The position numbers and the translations under genes were made by a program. Source: CAZRZN01 sp964604565 (GTDB lineage Bacteria > Pseudomonadota > Alphaproteobacteria > Rhodobacterales > Rhodobacteraceae). From it: DNA of 8,794 nucleotides. The notes under the pieces were generated by a model. The model was not told the origin of the DNA. It made no database searches and saw only the letters and a list, made by a program, of their open reading frames with translations. Shown here piece by piece: positions 1 through 6,428 of the stretch (position 1 is the first letter of the stretch; each line of letters opens with the position of its first letter). Where the stretch lies: contig CAZRZN010000185.1 of assembly GCA_964604565.1 (NCBI GenBank), positions 1 through 8,794 on the forward strand, read 5' to 3'.

Positions 1-33
1 CAGCCCCTCCCGCATAACCCTCGAAAACAACGG

Positions 34-55
34 AAAAATCCGGCCGTAGCCGGAT
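34..55 (-). terminator. Intrinsic terminator of the tRNA-Ser gene
   Basis: Read on the minus strand, ATCCGGC (55-49), a four-base loop TACG and GCCGGAT (44-38) form a perfect 7-bp stem. It is followed at once by a T run (34-38 are all A on the plus strand; the innermost T closes the stem). It lies about 27 bases beyond the CCA end of the tRNA-Ser gene and in the same orientation, so it should end that transcript. The 33 bases to its left show nothing I can name. Confidence 0.75.
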
Positions 56-81
56 GGGGAGAACGCTTTCGCGAGGGCAAG

Positions 82-171
82 TGGCGGAGGCTGTGGGATT
101 CGAACCCACGGGACGCTCTCACGCCCAACGGTTTTCAAGACCGCCGCATTCGACCACTCTGCCAAACCTCC
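82..171 (-). tRNA. tRNA-Ser(UGA)
   Basis: This 90-nt class II tRNA is read from 171 down to 82. The acceptor strand GGAGGTT pairs with AGCCTCC, with one G-U pair. The anticodon arm carries the loop CTTGAAA, giving anticodon TGA (plus-strand tca at 135-137), which reads UCN serine codons. A long variable arm typical of tRNA-Ser follows, then the T arm with GGTTCGAATCC. The discriminator is G (85), as usual for tRNA-Ser, and the CCA end is encoded (82-84). No base needed for folding appears to be missing. It stands alone, with its own terminator downstream, and diverges from the lipoprotein gene. Confidence 0.97.
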
Positions 172-182
172 GGTGCGCGCTC

Positions 183-210
183 CAATAAGCCCCTCTTGGC
201 GATTCTGAAA
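183..210 (-). promoter_or_regulatory. Possible promoter of tRNA-Ser
   Basis: On the minus strand, TTTCAG (210-205), 16 bases, then TTATTG (188-183) resembles a weak sigma-70 promoter ending 11 bases before the first base of the tRNA. The -10 box is acceptable and the -35 box is poor. The position is right for a short 5' leader, but the match is not strong enough for more than a tentative call. Confidence 0.25.
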
Positions 211-278
211 GCACCAGACTGAAAATCTGCACGATTGCGGTTTGAAGGCTTTCCTTGAAACGCCCGAGAGGCTAATCT

Positions 279-313
279 TGCCTCACAGGAACCGTCAGAG
301 TTCCAGTGAGGCA
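279..313 (+). repeat. 35-bp interrupted palindrome in the leader of the SPOR gene
   Basis: TGCCTCAC (279-286) is the reverse complement of GTGAGGCA (306-313). Inside it, GGAAC (288-292) matches GTTCC (300-304), leaving one A:A mismatch and a 7-base loop. It ends 70 bases before the ATG of the lipoprotein gene. No T run follows, so it is not a normal intrinsic terminator. Two more short dyads follow: CCGGA/TCCGG (322-335) and CGGGAT/ATCCCG (344-356). It could be an RNA leader structure or a protein-binding operator; the sequence does not decide. Confidence 0.6.
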
Positions 314-383
314 TCGCGCGACCGGAAAAATCCGGCGCTTGTGCGGGATCATCCCGTGACGCGACAGAGGCAAGAGGCACGAC

Positions 384-1274
384 ATGATCGGTATGTTCTC
401 CAATCTTTCGAGGATTCGACGGCTGACCACAACGACGGTTGCGGTAGTGGTTCTGTCCGGCTGCGCCGACGGGCAGATGCCCGCCTTCCTGCAGGCCAGA
501 TCGGACAACGGCGCCGATGTCGTATCACGTGCAAGCACGACGGACGCGCGCAGTGCCGCCCGCGATGTAGAGGCCCCGGAGATCTTTCAGGCCAGCGAAG
601 CCGGGCTTTGGGACGGACGCCCCTCGCTCGGCGGTGTCTGGGTCGCGCATCCCGATGTCGAGGAGCCCGAGCGCGCCGTCATCCGCAATCAGGACAACGG
701 CCAGTTCGTTATCGGCGCGCTTTTCCGCAAGGAGCGCGAGACACCCGGGCCCCGCCTTCAGGTTTCGTCGGATGCCGCGGCATCCCTCGGTCTGCTGGCA
801 GGTCAGCCCACCAATCTGGACGTTGTTGCCCTGCGCCGAGAGGAAACCCCGGAAACAGAACCGGCGGCCCCCCTTGCCGAACCGGTAAGCGCGGTGCCGC
901 TCGCCCCGGAAGTGACCGAAGGCGCGCTTGATCCCGTGGTGGACGGCGCCTCCGCCGCGATCGAAGCCAGCGTCACACCACCGGAAACGACCGCCGAAGA
1001 GACGCCCGTCGACCCCGCCCCCGCACCGACGGCTTCGGACCTCGACAGGCCCTATATCCAGATCGGCATCTTCAGTGTGGAGCAGAACGCCAAGAACACC
1101 GCGACCGCGATGCGTCAGGCCGGAATGCTCCCCACGGTCAAGACGCAGAGCTCCCAGGGAAAGACCTTCTGGCGGGTTGTCGTCGGCCCGGCACAGTCCG
1201 AGGATGAGCGTGCAACGCTGCTCAAGACCATCAAGGGCACCGGCTTCAACGATGCCTATGCCGTGAGCGACTGA
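384..1274 (+). CDS. SPOR-domain lipoprotein with a divergent RlpA-like region
   Basis: This 296-aa protein is predicted to be an outer-membrane or periplasm-facing lipoprotein that binds denuded septal peptidoglycan through its SPOR domain. The N-terminus has Arg residues (10-13), a hydrophobic stretch and the lipobox L24-S25-G26-C27, so Cys27 should be lipidated. Residues about 72-150 (GVWVAHP; then IRNxxNGQ; then SSDAAASLGLLAG) resemble the double-psi beta-barrel of RlpA lytic transglycosylases. His89 of the AH motif is present but the usual DRGP segment is replaced by FRKERETPG. A Pro/Glu/Ala-rich linker (about 153-218) leads to the SPOR domain (about 221-296, starting YIQIGIF, with the core FWRVVVGP). 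The start at 384 has AAGAGG six bases upstream; an in-frame ATG at 393 is an alternative. It is separate from the downstream carboxypeptidase operon but fits it functionally. SPOR and lipobox are clear; the RlpA relation is an inference from motif order. Confidence 0.88.
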   Translation: MIGMFSNLSRIRRLTTTTVAVVVLSGCADGQMPAFLQARSDNGADVVSRASTTDARSAARDVEAPEIFQASEAGLWDGRPSLGGVWVAHPDVEEPERAVIRNQDNGQFVIGALFRKERETPGPRLQVSSDAAASLGLLAGQPTNLDVVALRREETPETEPAAPLAEPVSAVPLAPEVTEGALDPVVDGASAAIEASVTPPETTAEETPVDPAPAPTASDLDRPYIQIGIFSVEQNAKNTATAMRQAGMLPTVKTQSSQGKTFWRVVVGPAQSEDERATLLKTIKGTGFNDAYAVSD

Positions 1275-1616
1275 GCCTCGGCCTCAGGATGCGGCGCGGC
1301 CCGCGCGAAACCGGTTCCGCAAGGACCGCCGCTTCGCCGACATCCGCGGTCTTTCGCCCGTCACCCCTGTCTGCGAGGCTCGCCCGATCCGTTGCGGCCC
1401 TTGCGCAGGCAACGATCGGTTGCCCCTCGACGGTGCGGTGCCCGCAGCACGCGCCCACGCCACCCGCATGGGTCCGGCACAAAAAATCAAAGATCCGCTG
1501 CCGGATGCGGAGATCGCGCCCCTCGCCCCAGCCGTGACGCAAGAACCCGCCCATCCGGGATGACAGCCGCGCCCGCTTGCGCGATAACGACGATACCCGC
1601 GACTCGGAGAAACCTC
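1275..1616. other. 342-bp non-coding gap with several dyads
   Basis: No convincing gene is visible; the open frames here are GC-driven and encode Arg/Pro-rich peptides without family features. The gap holds three inverted repeats. AAGGACCGC (1321-1329) pairs with GCGGTCTTT (1346-1354, one G-U) and could be a weak terminator for the SPOR gene. CCGATC-c-GTTGC (1384-1395) pairs with GCAACGATCGG (1409-1419), an 11-bp stem with one bulged C and a 13-base loop. TCCGGCA (1473-1479) pairs with TGCCGGA (1499-1505) around an A-rich loop. The A-rich patch at 1480-1493 stands out in this GC-rich stretch and may belong to the promoter of the carboxypeptidase operon, but I see no clear -35/-10 pair. Confidence 0.5.
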
Positions 1617-2783
1617 ATGAGACTGATGTCCCGCAGCCTTCTCACCGCCGCCGCATGCGCGCTGCTGGCCAACGCCGCCCCGGCATTCGACACCAGCGCC
1701 GAGGCGGCCTACGTGGTTGACCAGACGACCGGCACGGTTCTTCTGGCAAAGCAGGCGGATGAACCCCTGCCCCCCGCCTCCATGTCCAAGCTGATGACCC
1801 TTTATATCACCTTCGAGGCGATCCGCGAGGGCCGGCTGCAACTTGACGAACGGCTGCCCGTGTCCGCCCATGCCATGTCCTTCGGCGGTTCCACCATGTT
1901 TCTCGACACCACCGACCGCGTCCGGGTTGAGGACCTGCTGCGCGGCATCATCGTGCTGTCGGGCAATGACGCCTGCGTGGTTCTGGCAGAGGCACTGTCG
2001 CCCGACGGGACAGAGGCCGGCTTTGCCCGCATGATGACCCAGCGCGCGCAGCAGCTTGGCATGACCAGTTCCGTGTTCAAGAACGCCTCCGGCTGGCCGG
2101 CCGAGGGGCATGTCATGTCGGCGCGGGATCTCAGCCTGCTGGCCAGTAAGATCATCGAGGATTTTCCGGAATTCTACCCGATGTTCGCCGAAACCCGGTT
2201 CGAGTTCGACGGCCGCGCGCCCTCGAACGTCAACAACCGCAACCCGCTGCTGGGCCTTGGGATCGGTGCCGACGGGCTCAAGACCGGCCACACGCAGGAG
2301 GCCGGCTACGGCCTCGTGGGATCGGCGCAGAACGGCGACCGCCGCGTGACCTTCACCATCAACGGGCTGGACACCGCCCGCGCCCGCGCCGAAGAGGCCG
2401 AAGCCATCGTCAACTGGGCCTTCCGCCAATTCGCGGAACAGACCGTCGTGACCGAGGGCCAGAGCATCGCCACCGCCGAGGTCTGGATGGGCGCGGCGGA
2501 GACCGTCGGCCTTGTTTCCGAACAGGACGTGCGGCTGCTGCTGCCCACCATGACCCCCGGCGGCATAAAGGCAGAGGTGGTCTACACCGGCCCGATCCAG
2601 GCGCCGGTCGCGAAGGGGCAGACGCTGGCGGAGCTGATCATCCAGCCAGAGGGCCTGCCCGTCACCCGCCTGCCGCTTGTCGCCGCGGAATCGGTCGAGG
2701 CCGGCGGTTTCATGGACCGGATGATGAAGGTCAGCGGCATGTTGCTGCAACGCTTTTCCGAAGACACCGGGGACGCGATGTGA
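1617..2783 (+). CDS. D-alanyl-D-alanine carboxypeptidase (penicillin-binding protein 5/6 family)
   Basis: This 388-aa exported serine peptidase removes the terminal D-Ala from peptidoglycan pentapeptides, limiting cross-linking (peptidase S11, DacA/DacC/DacF type). All three active-site motifs are present: S55-M-S-K58 (nucleophile Ser55), S115-G-N117 and K222-T-G224. The signal peptide spans about 1-23 with APA before Phe24 as cleavage site. The small C-terminal beta domain follows at about 275-360, and an amphipathic helix (about 364-381, FMDRMMKVSGMLLQRF) should anchor the enzyme to the outer face of the inner membrane. Length is normal for the family. The start at 1617 is chosen because GGAG (1606-1609) lies seven bases upstream and a signal peptide begins directly; an upstream in-frame extension to 1392 is Arg-rich and not credible. 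Its stop overlaps the GTG of tmk, making it the first gene of a dac-tmk-holB operon. The exact paralogue name cannot be decided. Confidence 0.95.
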   Translation: MRLMSRSLLTAAACALLANAAPAFDTSAEAAYVVDQTTGTVLLAKQADEPLPPASMSKLMTLYITFEAIREGRLQLDERLPVSAHAMSFGGSTMFLDTTDRVRVEDLLRGIIVLSGNDACVVLAEALSPDGTEAGFARMMTQRAQQLGMTSSVFKNASGWPAEGHVMSARDLSLLASKIIEDFPEFYPMFAETRFEFDGRAPSNVNNRNPLLGLGIGADGLKTGHTQEAGYGLVGSAQNGDRRVTFTINGLDTARARAEEAEAIVNWAFRQFAEQTVVTEGQSIATAEVWMGAAETVGLVSEQDVRLLLPTMTPGGIKAEVVYTGPIQAPVAKGQTLAELIIQPEGLPVTRLPLVAAESVEAGGFMDRMMKVSGMLLQRFSEDTGDAM

Positions 2784-3427
2784 TCAGCCCTGCCCGGCCC
2801 TGGCCCGGCCTGTTCATCAGCTTCGAAGGCATCGATGGTTCGGGAAAATCCACACAGGCCCGCCAATTGAACGAGACGCTGCGCGCCGCCGGTCACGCGA
2901 CGGTCCTGACCCGCGAACCCGGAGGCAGCCCCGGTGCGGAGGAAATTCGCGCCCTCGTCCTTCAGGGCGATCCGGACCGCTGGTCGGCGGAGACTGAATT
3001 GCTGCTTTTTACCGCGGCCCGGCGCGACCACCTCGAACGCCGCATCCTGCCTGCGCTGCGGGCCGGAAAGGTCGTGATCTGCGACCGCTTCGCCGACAGC
3101 ACGCGGATGTATCAGGGCCGGGGCGGCCTGCGTGCCAAGGTCGACGCGCTGCACGACCTGATGATCGGGGTGGAGCCGGACCTGACGCTGCTGGTCGATA
3201 TGCCCGCCGACGCGGGCCTGTCCCGCGCCAAGGGTCGCGGCACCACGGAGGAACGCTTCGAAGACTTCGGTCTGGCCCTTCAGCAGCAGATGCGCGCGGG
3301 CTTTCTGACGCTTGCCCGCGACCACCCAGACCGCTTCCGCGTGATCGACGGCAACCGCCCCATCGACTCTGTCGCGGCGGAGATCCTCACCACCGTCACA
3401 CCCGCCCTGCCCGACGTCCCGGCATGA
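2780..3427 (+). CDS. tmk: Thymidylate kinase (dTMP kinase)
   Basis: This 215-aa cytosolic enzyme phosphorylates dTMP to dTDP with ATP, the step that commits thymidylate to dTTP for replication. The P-loop reads GIDGSGKST (17-25, Lys23). It is followed by the TREPGG motif (44-49) that contacts the phosphate donor and dTMP, the DRF motif (102-104, within CDRFADSTRMYQG) and a basic LID region (about 149-162, RAKGRGTTEERFED). Length matches bacterial Tmk. The start is GTG at 2780, overlapping the dac stop as GTGA, with GGGGA (2769-2773) six bases upstream. The stop overlaps the holB ATG as ATGA. These overlaps point to translational coupling in one operon. tmk directly before holB is a common bacterial arrangement linking dTTP supply to the replisome. 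Confidence 0.97.
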   Translation: MISPARPWPGLFISFEGIDGSGKSTQARQLNETLRAAGHATVLTREPGGSPGAEEIRALVLQGDPDRWSAETELLLFTAARRDHLERRILPALRAGKVVICDRFADSTRMYQGRGGLRAKVDALHDLMIGVEPDLTLLVDMPADAGLSRAKGRGTTEERFEDFGLALQQQMRAGFLTLARDHPDRFRVIDGNRPIDSVAAEILTTVTPALPDVPA

Positions 3428-4542
3428 GCGATCCCGCCGATCTGCCAGAGCCCGACCGGCTGGAGGGCGCACCGCACCCGCGTGACACACCCCGGGTGCT
3501 GGGTCAGGACGCCGCGGAACAAGCCTTTCTGACCGCCTATGCCTCGGGCCGGATGCACCATGGTTGGTTGCTCACCGGACCGCGGGGCATGGGCAAGGCG
3601 ACGCTGGCATGGGCCATCGCGCGCTTTCTGCTGGCCACGCCCCCCGTCGAGCAGGATGGCCTCTTCGGTGCGCCGCCACCGCCCGAAACGCTGGGGATCG
3701 ACCCCGAACATCCCGTGGCCCGGCGGCTGCGCGCGCTGTCCGATCCCGGCCTGTTCCTGTTGCGGCGCGGCCCCAATGACAAGGGCGACAAGCGCGCCGA
3801 CATGATCCGCGTGCAGGAGGTGCGCAAGCTGCACGGCTTTTTCGGTCTCTCGGCGGCCGACGGCGGACGCCGCGTCGTCATCGTCGACAGCGCGGACGAA
3901 TTGAACCCGCAGGCCGCCAATGCCCTGCTGAAGATGCTGGAGGAACCGCCCAAGAACACCACGCTGCTGCTGATCAGCCATCAGCCAGCGCGGCTCCTGC
4001 CGACGATCCGCTCACGCTGCCGGACCCTGCGCCTTGCGCCCCTCGGGACCGACGACATGGCCGCCGCGCTGGACCAGGCCGGGGCCGATGTCACGCCGGA
4101 GGACGTCGCCCCCCTGACCACCCTCGCCGAAGGATCCGTGGGCGCCGCCATGCGCCTGCTCACGCTGGACGGGCTGACGCTCTATCGGGACATCCTCACC
4201 CTGCTGTCCGGCCTGCCCGCGCTCGATCGCCCGCGCCTGCTGGCGCTGGCCGACAGTTGCGCCGGCCGGGGCCGCGAAGACCGGCGCGATCTGCTGCTCA
4301 CCCTGACGGACCAGATCGCCGCCCGCCTTGCGCGCACCGGTGTCTCCGGGCATCCCCCGCCCGAGGTGCTGCCCGGAGAGGCGGAGATCCTGCGGCGCCT
4401 CTCGCCGGACCAGCCCGCAGGCCGCCGATGGGCGGATGCAATCCAGAAAGCGGGGGACCGCGCCCGCCACGCGCGCGCCGTCAACATCGACCCCGCCGCG
4501 CTGATCACCGATCTGTTTCTGCAACTGCAAAAGGCCCTGTAA
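3424..4542 (+). CDS. holB: DNA polymerase III subunit delta'
   Basis: This 372-aa protein is the delta' subunit of the clamp-loader complex, which opens and loads the beta sliding clamp. The AAA+ part is at about 25-205: the P-loop-like GPRGMGKAT (52-60), the Walker B-like VVIVDSADELN (151-161), LLKMLEEPP (168-176) and the SRC motif (S197-R198-C199), which supplies the arginine finger to the neighbouring DnaX subunit. The rest (about 206-372) is the helical collar region. A loop at about 72-125 with the motif DPEHPVARRL is typical of the alphaproteobacterial form as I know it. There is no good Shine-Dalgarno before the ATG at 3424, so expression probably depends on coupling to tmk through the ATGA overlap. 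It is the last gene of the operon. The next gene (mrp) converges on it after 99 bp, in which I find no intrinsic terminator for either strand. Confidence 0.95.
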   Translation: MSDPADLPEPDRLEGAPHPRDTPRVLGQDAAEQAFLTAYASGRMHHGWLLTGPRGMGKATLAWAIARFLLATPPVEQDGLFGAPPPPETLGIDPEHPVARRLRALSDPGLFLLRRGPNDKGDKRADMIRVQEVRKLHGFFGLSAADGGRRVVIVDSADELNPQAANALLKMLEEPPKNTTLLLISHQPARLLPTIRSRCRTLRLAPLGTDDMAAALDQAGADVTPEDVAPLTTLAEGSVGAAMRLLTLDGLTLYRDILTLLSGLPALDRPRLLALADSCAGRGREDRRDLLLTLTDQIAARLARTGVSGHPPPEVLPGEAEILRRLSPDQPAGRRWADAIQKAGDRARHARAVNIDPAALITDLFLQLQKAL

Positions 4543-4641
4543 ACGCCTCCGCTGGCGCCGCTCCGTCGGTCCCATGATCTGCCTCCCGGCATCCCCCGGG
4601 CCGATCCGGCGACCATCGCGCCGCAGGGCCAACACGACCCG

Positions 4642-5706
4642 TCAGACGATTCCGGTCCCGATCAGCCTGCCCGCCAGTTGCCCATAGGCCTGCGCCATTG
4701 CGCTGTCGCCCAGCGCGATCGGCTGACCTTCGTCGCCGCCCAGCCGCGTGTCCAGATCGATCGGCAGTTGCGCCAGCAGCGGAATACCCAGCTTTTGCGC
4801 CTCCGTCGCCACACCGCCTTGGCCGAAGATATGGCTTTCCTTGCCGCAATGCGGGCAGGCAAAGACCGCCATGTTCTCGATCAGGCCCAGCACCGGTGTG
4901 TCCAGCGTCACAAAGGCATCCAGCGCCTTGCGCGCGTCCAGCAGCGCCACGTCCTGCGGGGTCGACACGACGATGGCCCCGGCCACCTCGGATTTCTGGC
5001 ACAGCGACAATTGCACGTCGCCCGTGCCCGGCGGCAGATCGACGATCAGCACATCCTTGGGGCCCCAGTCCACCTGCATCAGCATCTGCTGCAAGGCCCC
5101 CATCAGCATCGGTCCCCGCCAGACCACCGCCTTGTCCTCCGCCAACATGGACCCGATGGACATGACCGTGACCCCGTGCGCCTCCAGCGGAATGATGGTC
5201 TTGCCATCCGGACTGGCCGGCCTGTCGGTCAGCCCGAACATGCGCGGCTGGCTGGGGCCGTGAATATCCGCATCCAGCAACCCCACCCGCTTGCCCGCCC
5301 GCGCCAGCGCAACCGCAAGATTGGCGGACACCGTGGATTTGCCCACGCCGCCCTTGCCGGAACCCACGGCAAGGATCGTCTTGACGCCCGCGGGCTTCAT
5401 CGCGCCATCCTGCGGTTTGGGGTGCCCCCCCATTTTCAACTGCGGCGGCGCTTTTTCTGTGGTCGGCGCGGTCAGCGCGACACTGACAGAGGACACGCCC
5501 GGAACAGTCGCCACCGCCCGTTCAGCGGCTTGCCGAAGCGGCTCCATCCGCTTGGCCATCTCCGCGCTCGGGGCCTCGATGACAAAGCGCACGGCCCCGT
5601 CCTCGACCCGCAGGGCCCGAATCATGTCTTTCGAAATCAGGTTTCCGCCGTCCGGCAGATCCACCTTTGACAACCGTGCCTCGACGGCCTGTTTCACGTC
5701 ACTCAT
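4642..5706 (-). CDS. mrp: Mrp/ApbC-type Fe-S cluster carrier ATPase
   Basis: This 354-aa cytosolic P-loop protein of the Mrp/NBP35 group is thought to bind a bridging [4Fe-4S] cluster as a dimer and pass it to apoproteins. The N-terminal MIP18/DUF59-like domain is at about 1-80, and a variable linker (81-107) follows. The ATPase has the deviant Walker A GKGGVGKST (117-125), DADIHGPSQPR (145-155) and Walker B DVLIVDLPPGTGD (218-230). The cluster-binding CPHC is at 284-287, the CxxC expected for the family. Length is normal. The start (ATG, 5706-5704) has GAGGGA eight bases upstream on the minus strand; another GGAG sits only two bases away and is too close. A small hairpin, CACCG/CGGTG (5739-5751), lies in its presumed leader. 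It diverges from the DUF1127 gene across a 241-bp shared upstream region. Confidence 0.96.
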   Translation of the reverse strand: MSDVKQAVEARLSKVDLPDGGNLISKDMIRALRVEDGAVRFVIEAPSAEMAKRMEPLRQAAERAVATVPGVSSVSVALTAPTTEKAPPQLKMGGHPKPQDGAMKPAGVKTILAVGSGKGGVGKSTVSANLAVALARAGKRVGLLDADIHGPSQPRMFGLTDRPASPDGKTIIPLEAHGVTVMSIGSMLAEDKAVVWRGPMLMGALQQMLMQVDWGPKDVLIVDLPPGTGDVQLSLCQKSEVAGAIVVSTPQDVALLDARKALDAFVTLDTPVLGLIENMAVFACPHCGKESHIFGQGGVATEAQKLGIPLLAQLPIDLDTRLGGDEGQPIALGDSAMAQAYGQLAGRLIGTGIV

Positions 5707-5858
5707 GTCTCCAATCCCTCACCTGCCAGTTTAGGGGGCACCGCTCCGGTGTTAGCGCAACCTGAACGTGGGCGTCTGCGCAATTTTCAGGCAAAAGTGC
5801 CAAAAAACCGACAGCGCCCTTATGTATTTTCTGCATGGCAGCATTGCTTCCAAGGGCA

Positions 5859-5886
5859 TTGTGCAGCTGCAGCATTTGCCCCATCT
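5859..5886 (+). promoter_or_regulatory. Possible RpoH-type (heat-shock/oxidative stress) promoter of the DUF1127-sRNA unit
   Basis: TTGTGC (5859-5864), then CCCCATCT (5879-5886), resembles the heat-shock sigma pattern CTTGAAA - 13 to 14 bases - CCCCAT. The -10 part is a good match; in the -35 part only TTG is conserved. The spacing of 17 bases from TTG to CCCCAT is right. A 10-bp palindrome, TGCAGCTGCA (5862-5871), covers the spacer. Transcription would start near 5893 and leave a leader of about 55 bases. In R. sphaeroides the matching gene is controlled by RpoHI/RpoHII, which supports the call, but the location remains a prediction. Confidence 0.4.
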
Positions 5887-5947
5887 TTGTCTCAACAGCG
5901 GCACCGAAGACACCGATGCCGGTATGAATGAAGTGAGGCACAGACAC

Positions 5948-6169
5948 ATGGCAATCACCACTCAGATCTTCGCCAACGCCCAAAGCGGTTTGGGAACACG
6001 GTTCAACGCCCTCGTCGAGGCATTCCAGCAGCATCGCGCCAAGCGTCGGGTCTTCCGCGACACTTACGCGGAACTCTCCGCGCTCAGCAACCGCGATCTT
6101 GCCGACCTTGGCCTCGCACGCAGCGAAATCTCCCGCCTCGCATGGCAGGCGGCCAACGACCAGCACTGA
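5948..6169 (+). CDS. DUF1127 small protein, CcaF1-like (putative RNA-binding protein)
   Basis: This 73-aa basic protein carries a DUF1127 domain at about 30-66. The hallmark is YAELSALSNRDLADLGLARSEI (40-61), preceded by an Arg/Lys-rich helix (HRAKRRVFRD, 29-38). No signal peptide or membrane segment is seen. In R. sphaeroides the homologue next to the CcsR RNAs (RSP_6037, CcaF1, 71 aa) binds RNA and influences sRNA maturation and turnover; here the same function is inferred from the domain plus the CcsR-like array that starts 116 bases downstream. The start at 5948 has GTGAGG (5933-5938) nine bases upstream and gives the usual length. In-frame starts at 5924 or further upstream (5768) would add unlike residues and collide with the promoter region. 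DUF1127 proteins occur as several paralogues in this family, so orthology to CcaF1 rests mainly on context. Confidence 0.93.
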   Translation: MAITTQIFANAQSGLGTRFNALVEAFQQHRAKRRVFRDTYAELSALSNRDLADLGLARSEISRLAWQAANDQH

Positions 6170-6285
6170 GGCACCGCCGGGCCACCGGCCCGGACGATCC
6201 TGAGGCATGAATGACCGACAGCGTTCCGATGCTCGGAACAGGTCGAAACCAGTTACCCAAGGCCACACAGCCTTGACGGAATGTT
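6170..6285 (+). other. Structured spacer between the DUF1127 gene and the sRNA array
   Basis: Directly after the DUF1127 stop lies a perfect 7-bp stem-loop, CCGGGCC-ACC-GGCCCGG (6177-6193). A second follows, GTTCCGA-TGC-TCGGAAC (6223-6239), and a third, weaker one, CAAGGC/GCCTTG (6258-6275). None is followed by a T run, so they should not terminate transcription. They probably form part of the joint DUF1127-sRNA transcript, where they could block 3' exonucleases after cleavage. The unpaired stretch 6240-6257 is the least structured part and a plausible RNase E entry point by analogy with R. sphaeroides; this is inference. Confidence 0.55.
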
Positions 6286-6312
6286 GGGCCCCTCTCCTCC
6301 TCCCTGGGGCCT
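6286..6312 (+). ncRNA. CcsR-like hairpin 1
   Basis: The stem is GGGCCCC (6286-6292) with GGGGCCT (6306-6312), seven pairs with one outer G-U. The loop is TCTCCTCCTCCCT (6293-6305). It is of the short-stem type shared with unit 3 and, in part, unit 5, and is followed by the linker TTCAT. Confidence 0.88.
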
Positions 6313-6319
6313 TTCATCA

Positions 6320-6354
6320 GCGGCGGCACCTCTCCTCCTCCCTGGTGCCGCCGC
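6320..6354 (+). ncRNA. CcsR-like hairpin 2
   Basis: The stem GCGGCGGCACC (6320-6330) pairs perfectly over 11 bp with GGTGCCGCCGC (6344-6354). The loop (6331-6343) is identical to the other units. It is of the long-stem type shared with unit 4. A terminator-like AAGGCCC-GGCA-GGGCTTT stem (6366-6383) with only three Ts lies between it and unit 3. Confidence 0.9.
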
Positions 6355-6394
6355 GACCAGATCCGAAGGCCCGGCAGGGCTTTCACGATATGTT

Positions 6395-6421
6395 GGGTCC
6401 CTCTCCTCCTCCCTGGGGCCT
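6395..6421 (+). ncRNA. CcsR-like hairpin 3
   Basis: The stem GGGTCCC (6395-6401) pairs with GGGGCCT (6415-6421) around the common 13-base loop (6402-6414). Compared with unit 1, C6289 has become T6398, turning a C-G pair into a U-G pair. That keeps the stem only if the plus strand is the RNA. Confidence 0.88.
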
Positions 6422-6428
6422 TTCATAC

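Noticed and set aside
1392..1616. A 75-residue N-terminal extension of the carboxypeptidase
   Set aside because: It would bury the signal peptide and is Arg/Pro-rich; a good ribosome-binding site supports the start at 1617.
1284..2750. A 488-codon open frame on the minus strand opposite the carboxypeptidase gene
   Set aside because: The plus strand encodes a complete serine carboxypeptidase with all three motifs. The reverse frame has low-complexity composition and no family features.
5768..5947. A 60-residue N-terminal extension of the DUF1127 protein
   Set aside because: Family members are about 70 residues, the extension has no similarity I recognise, and it covers the likely promoter.
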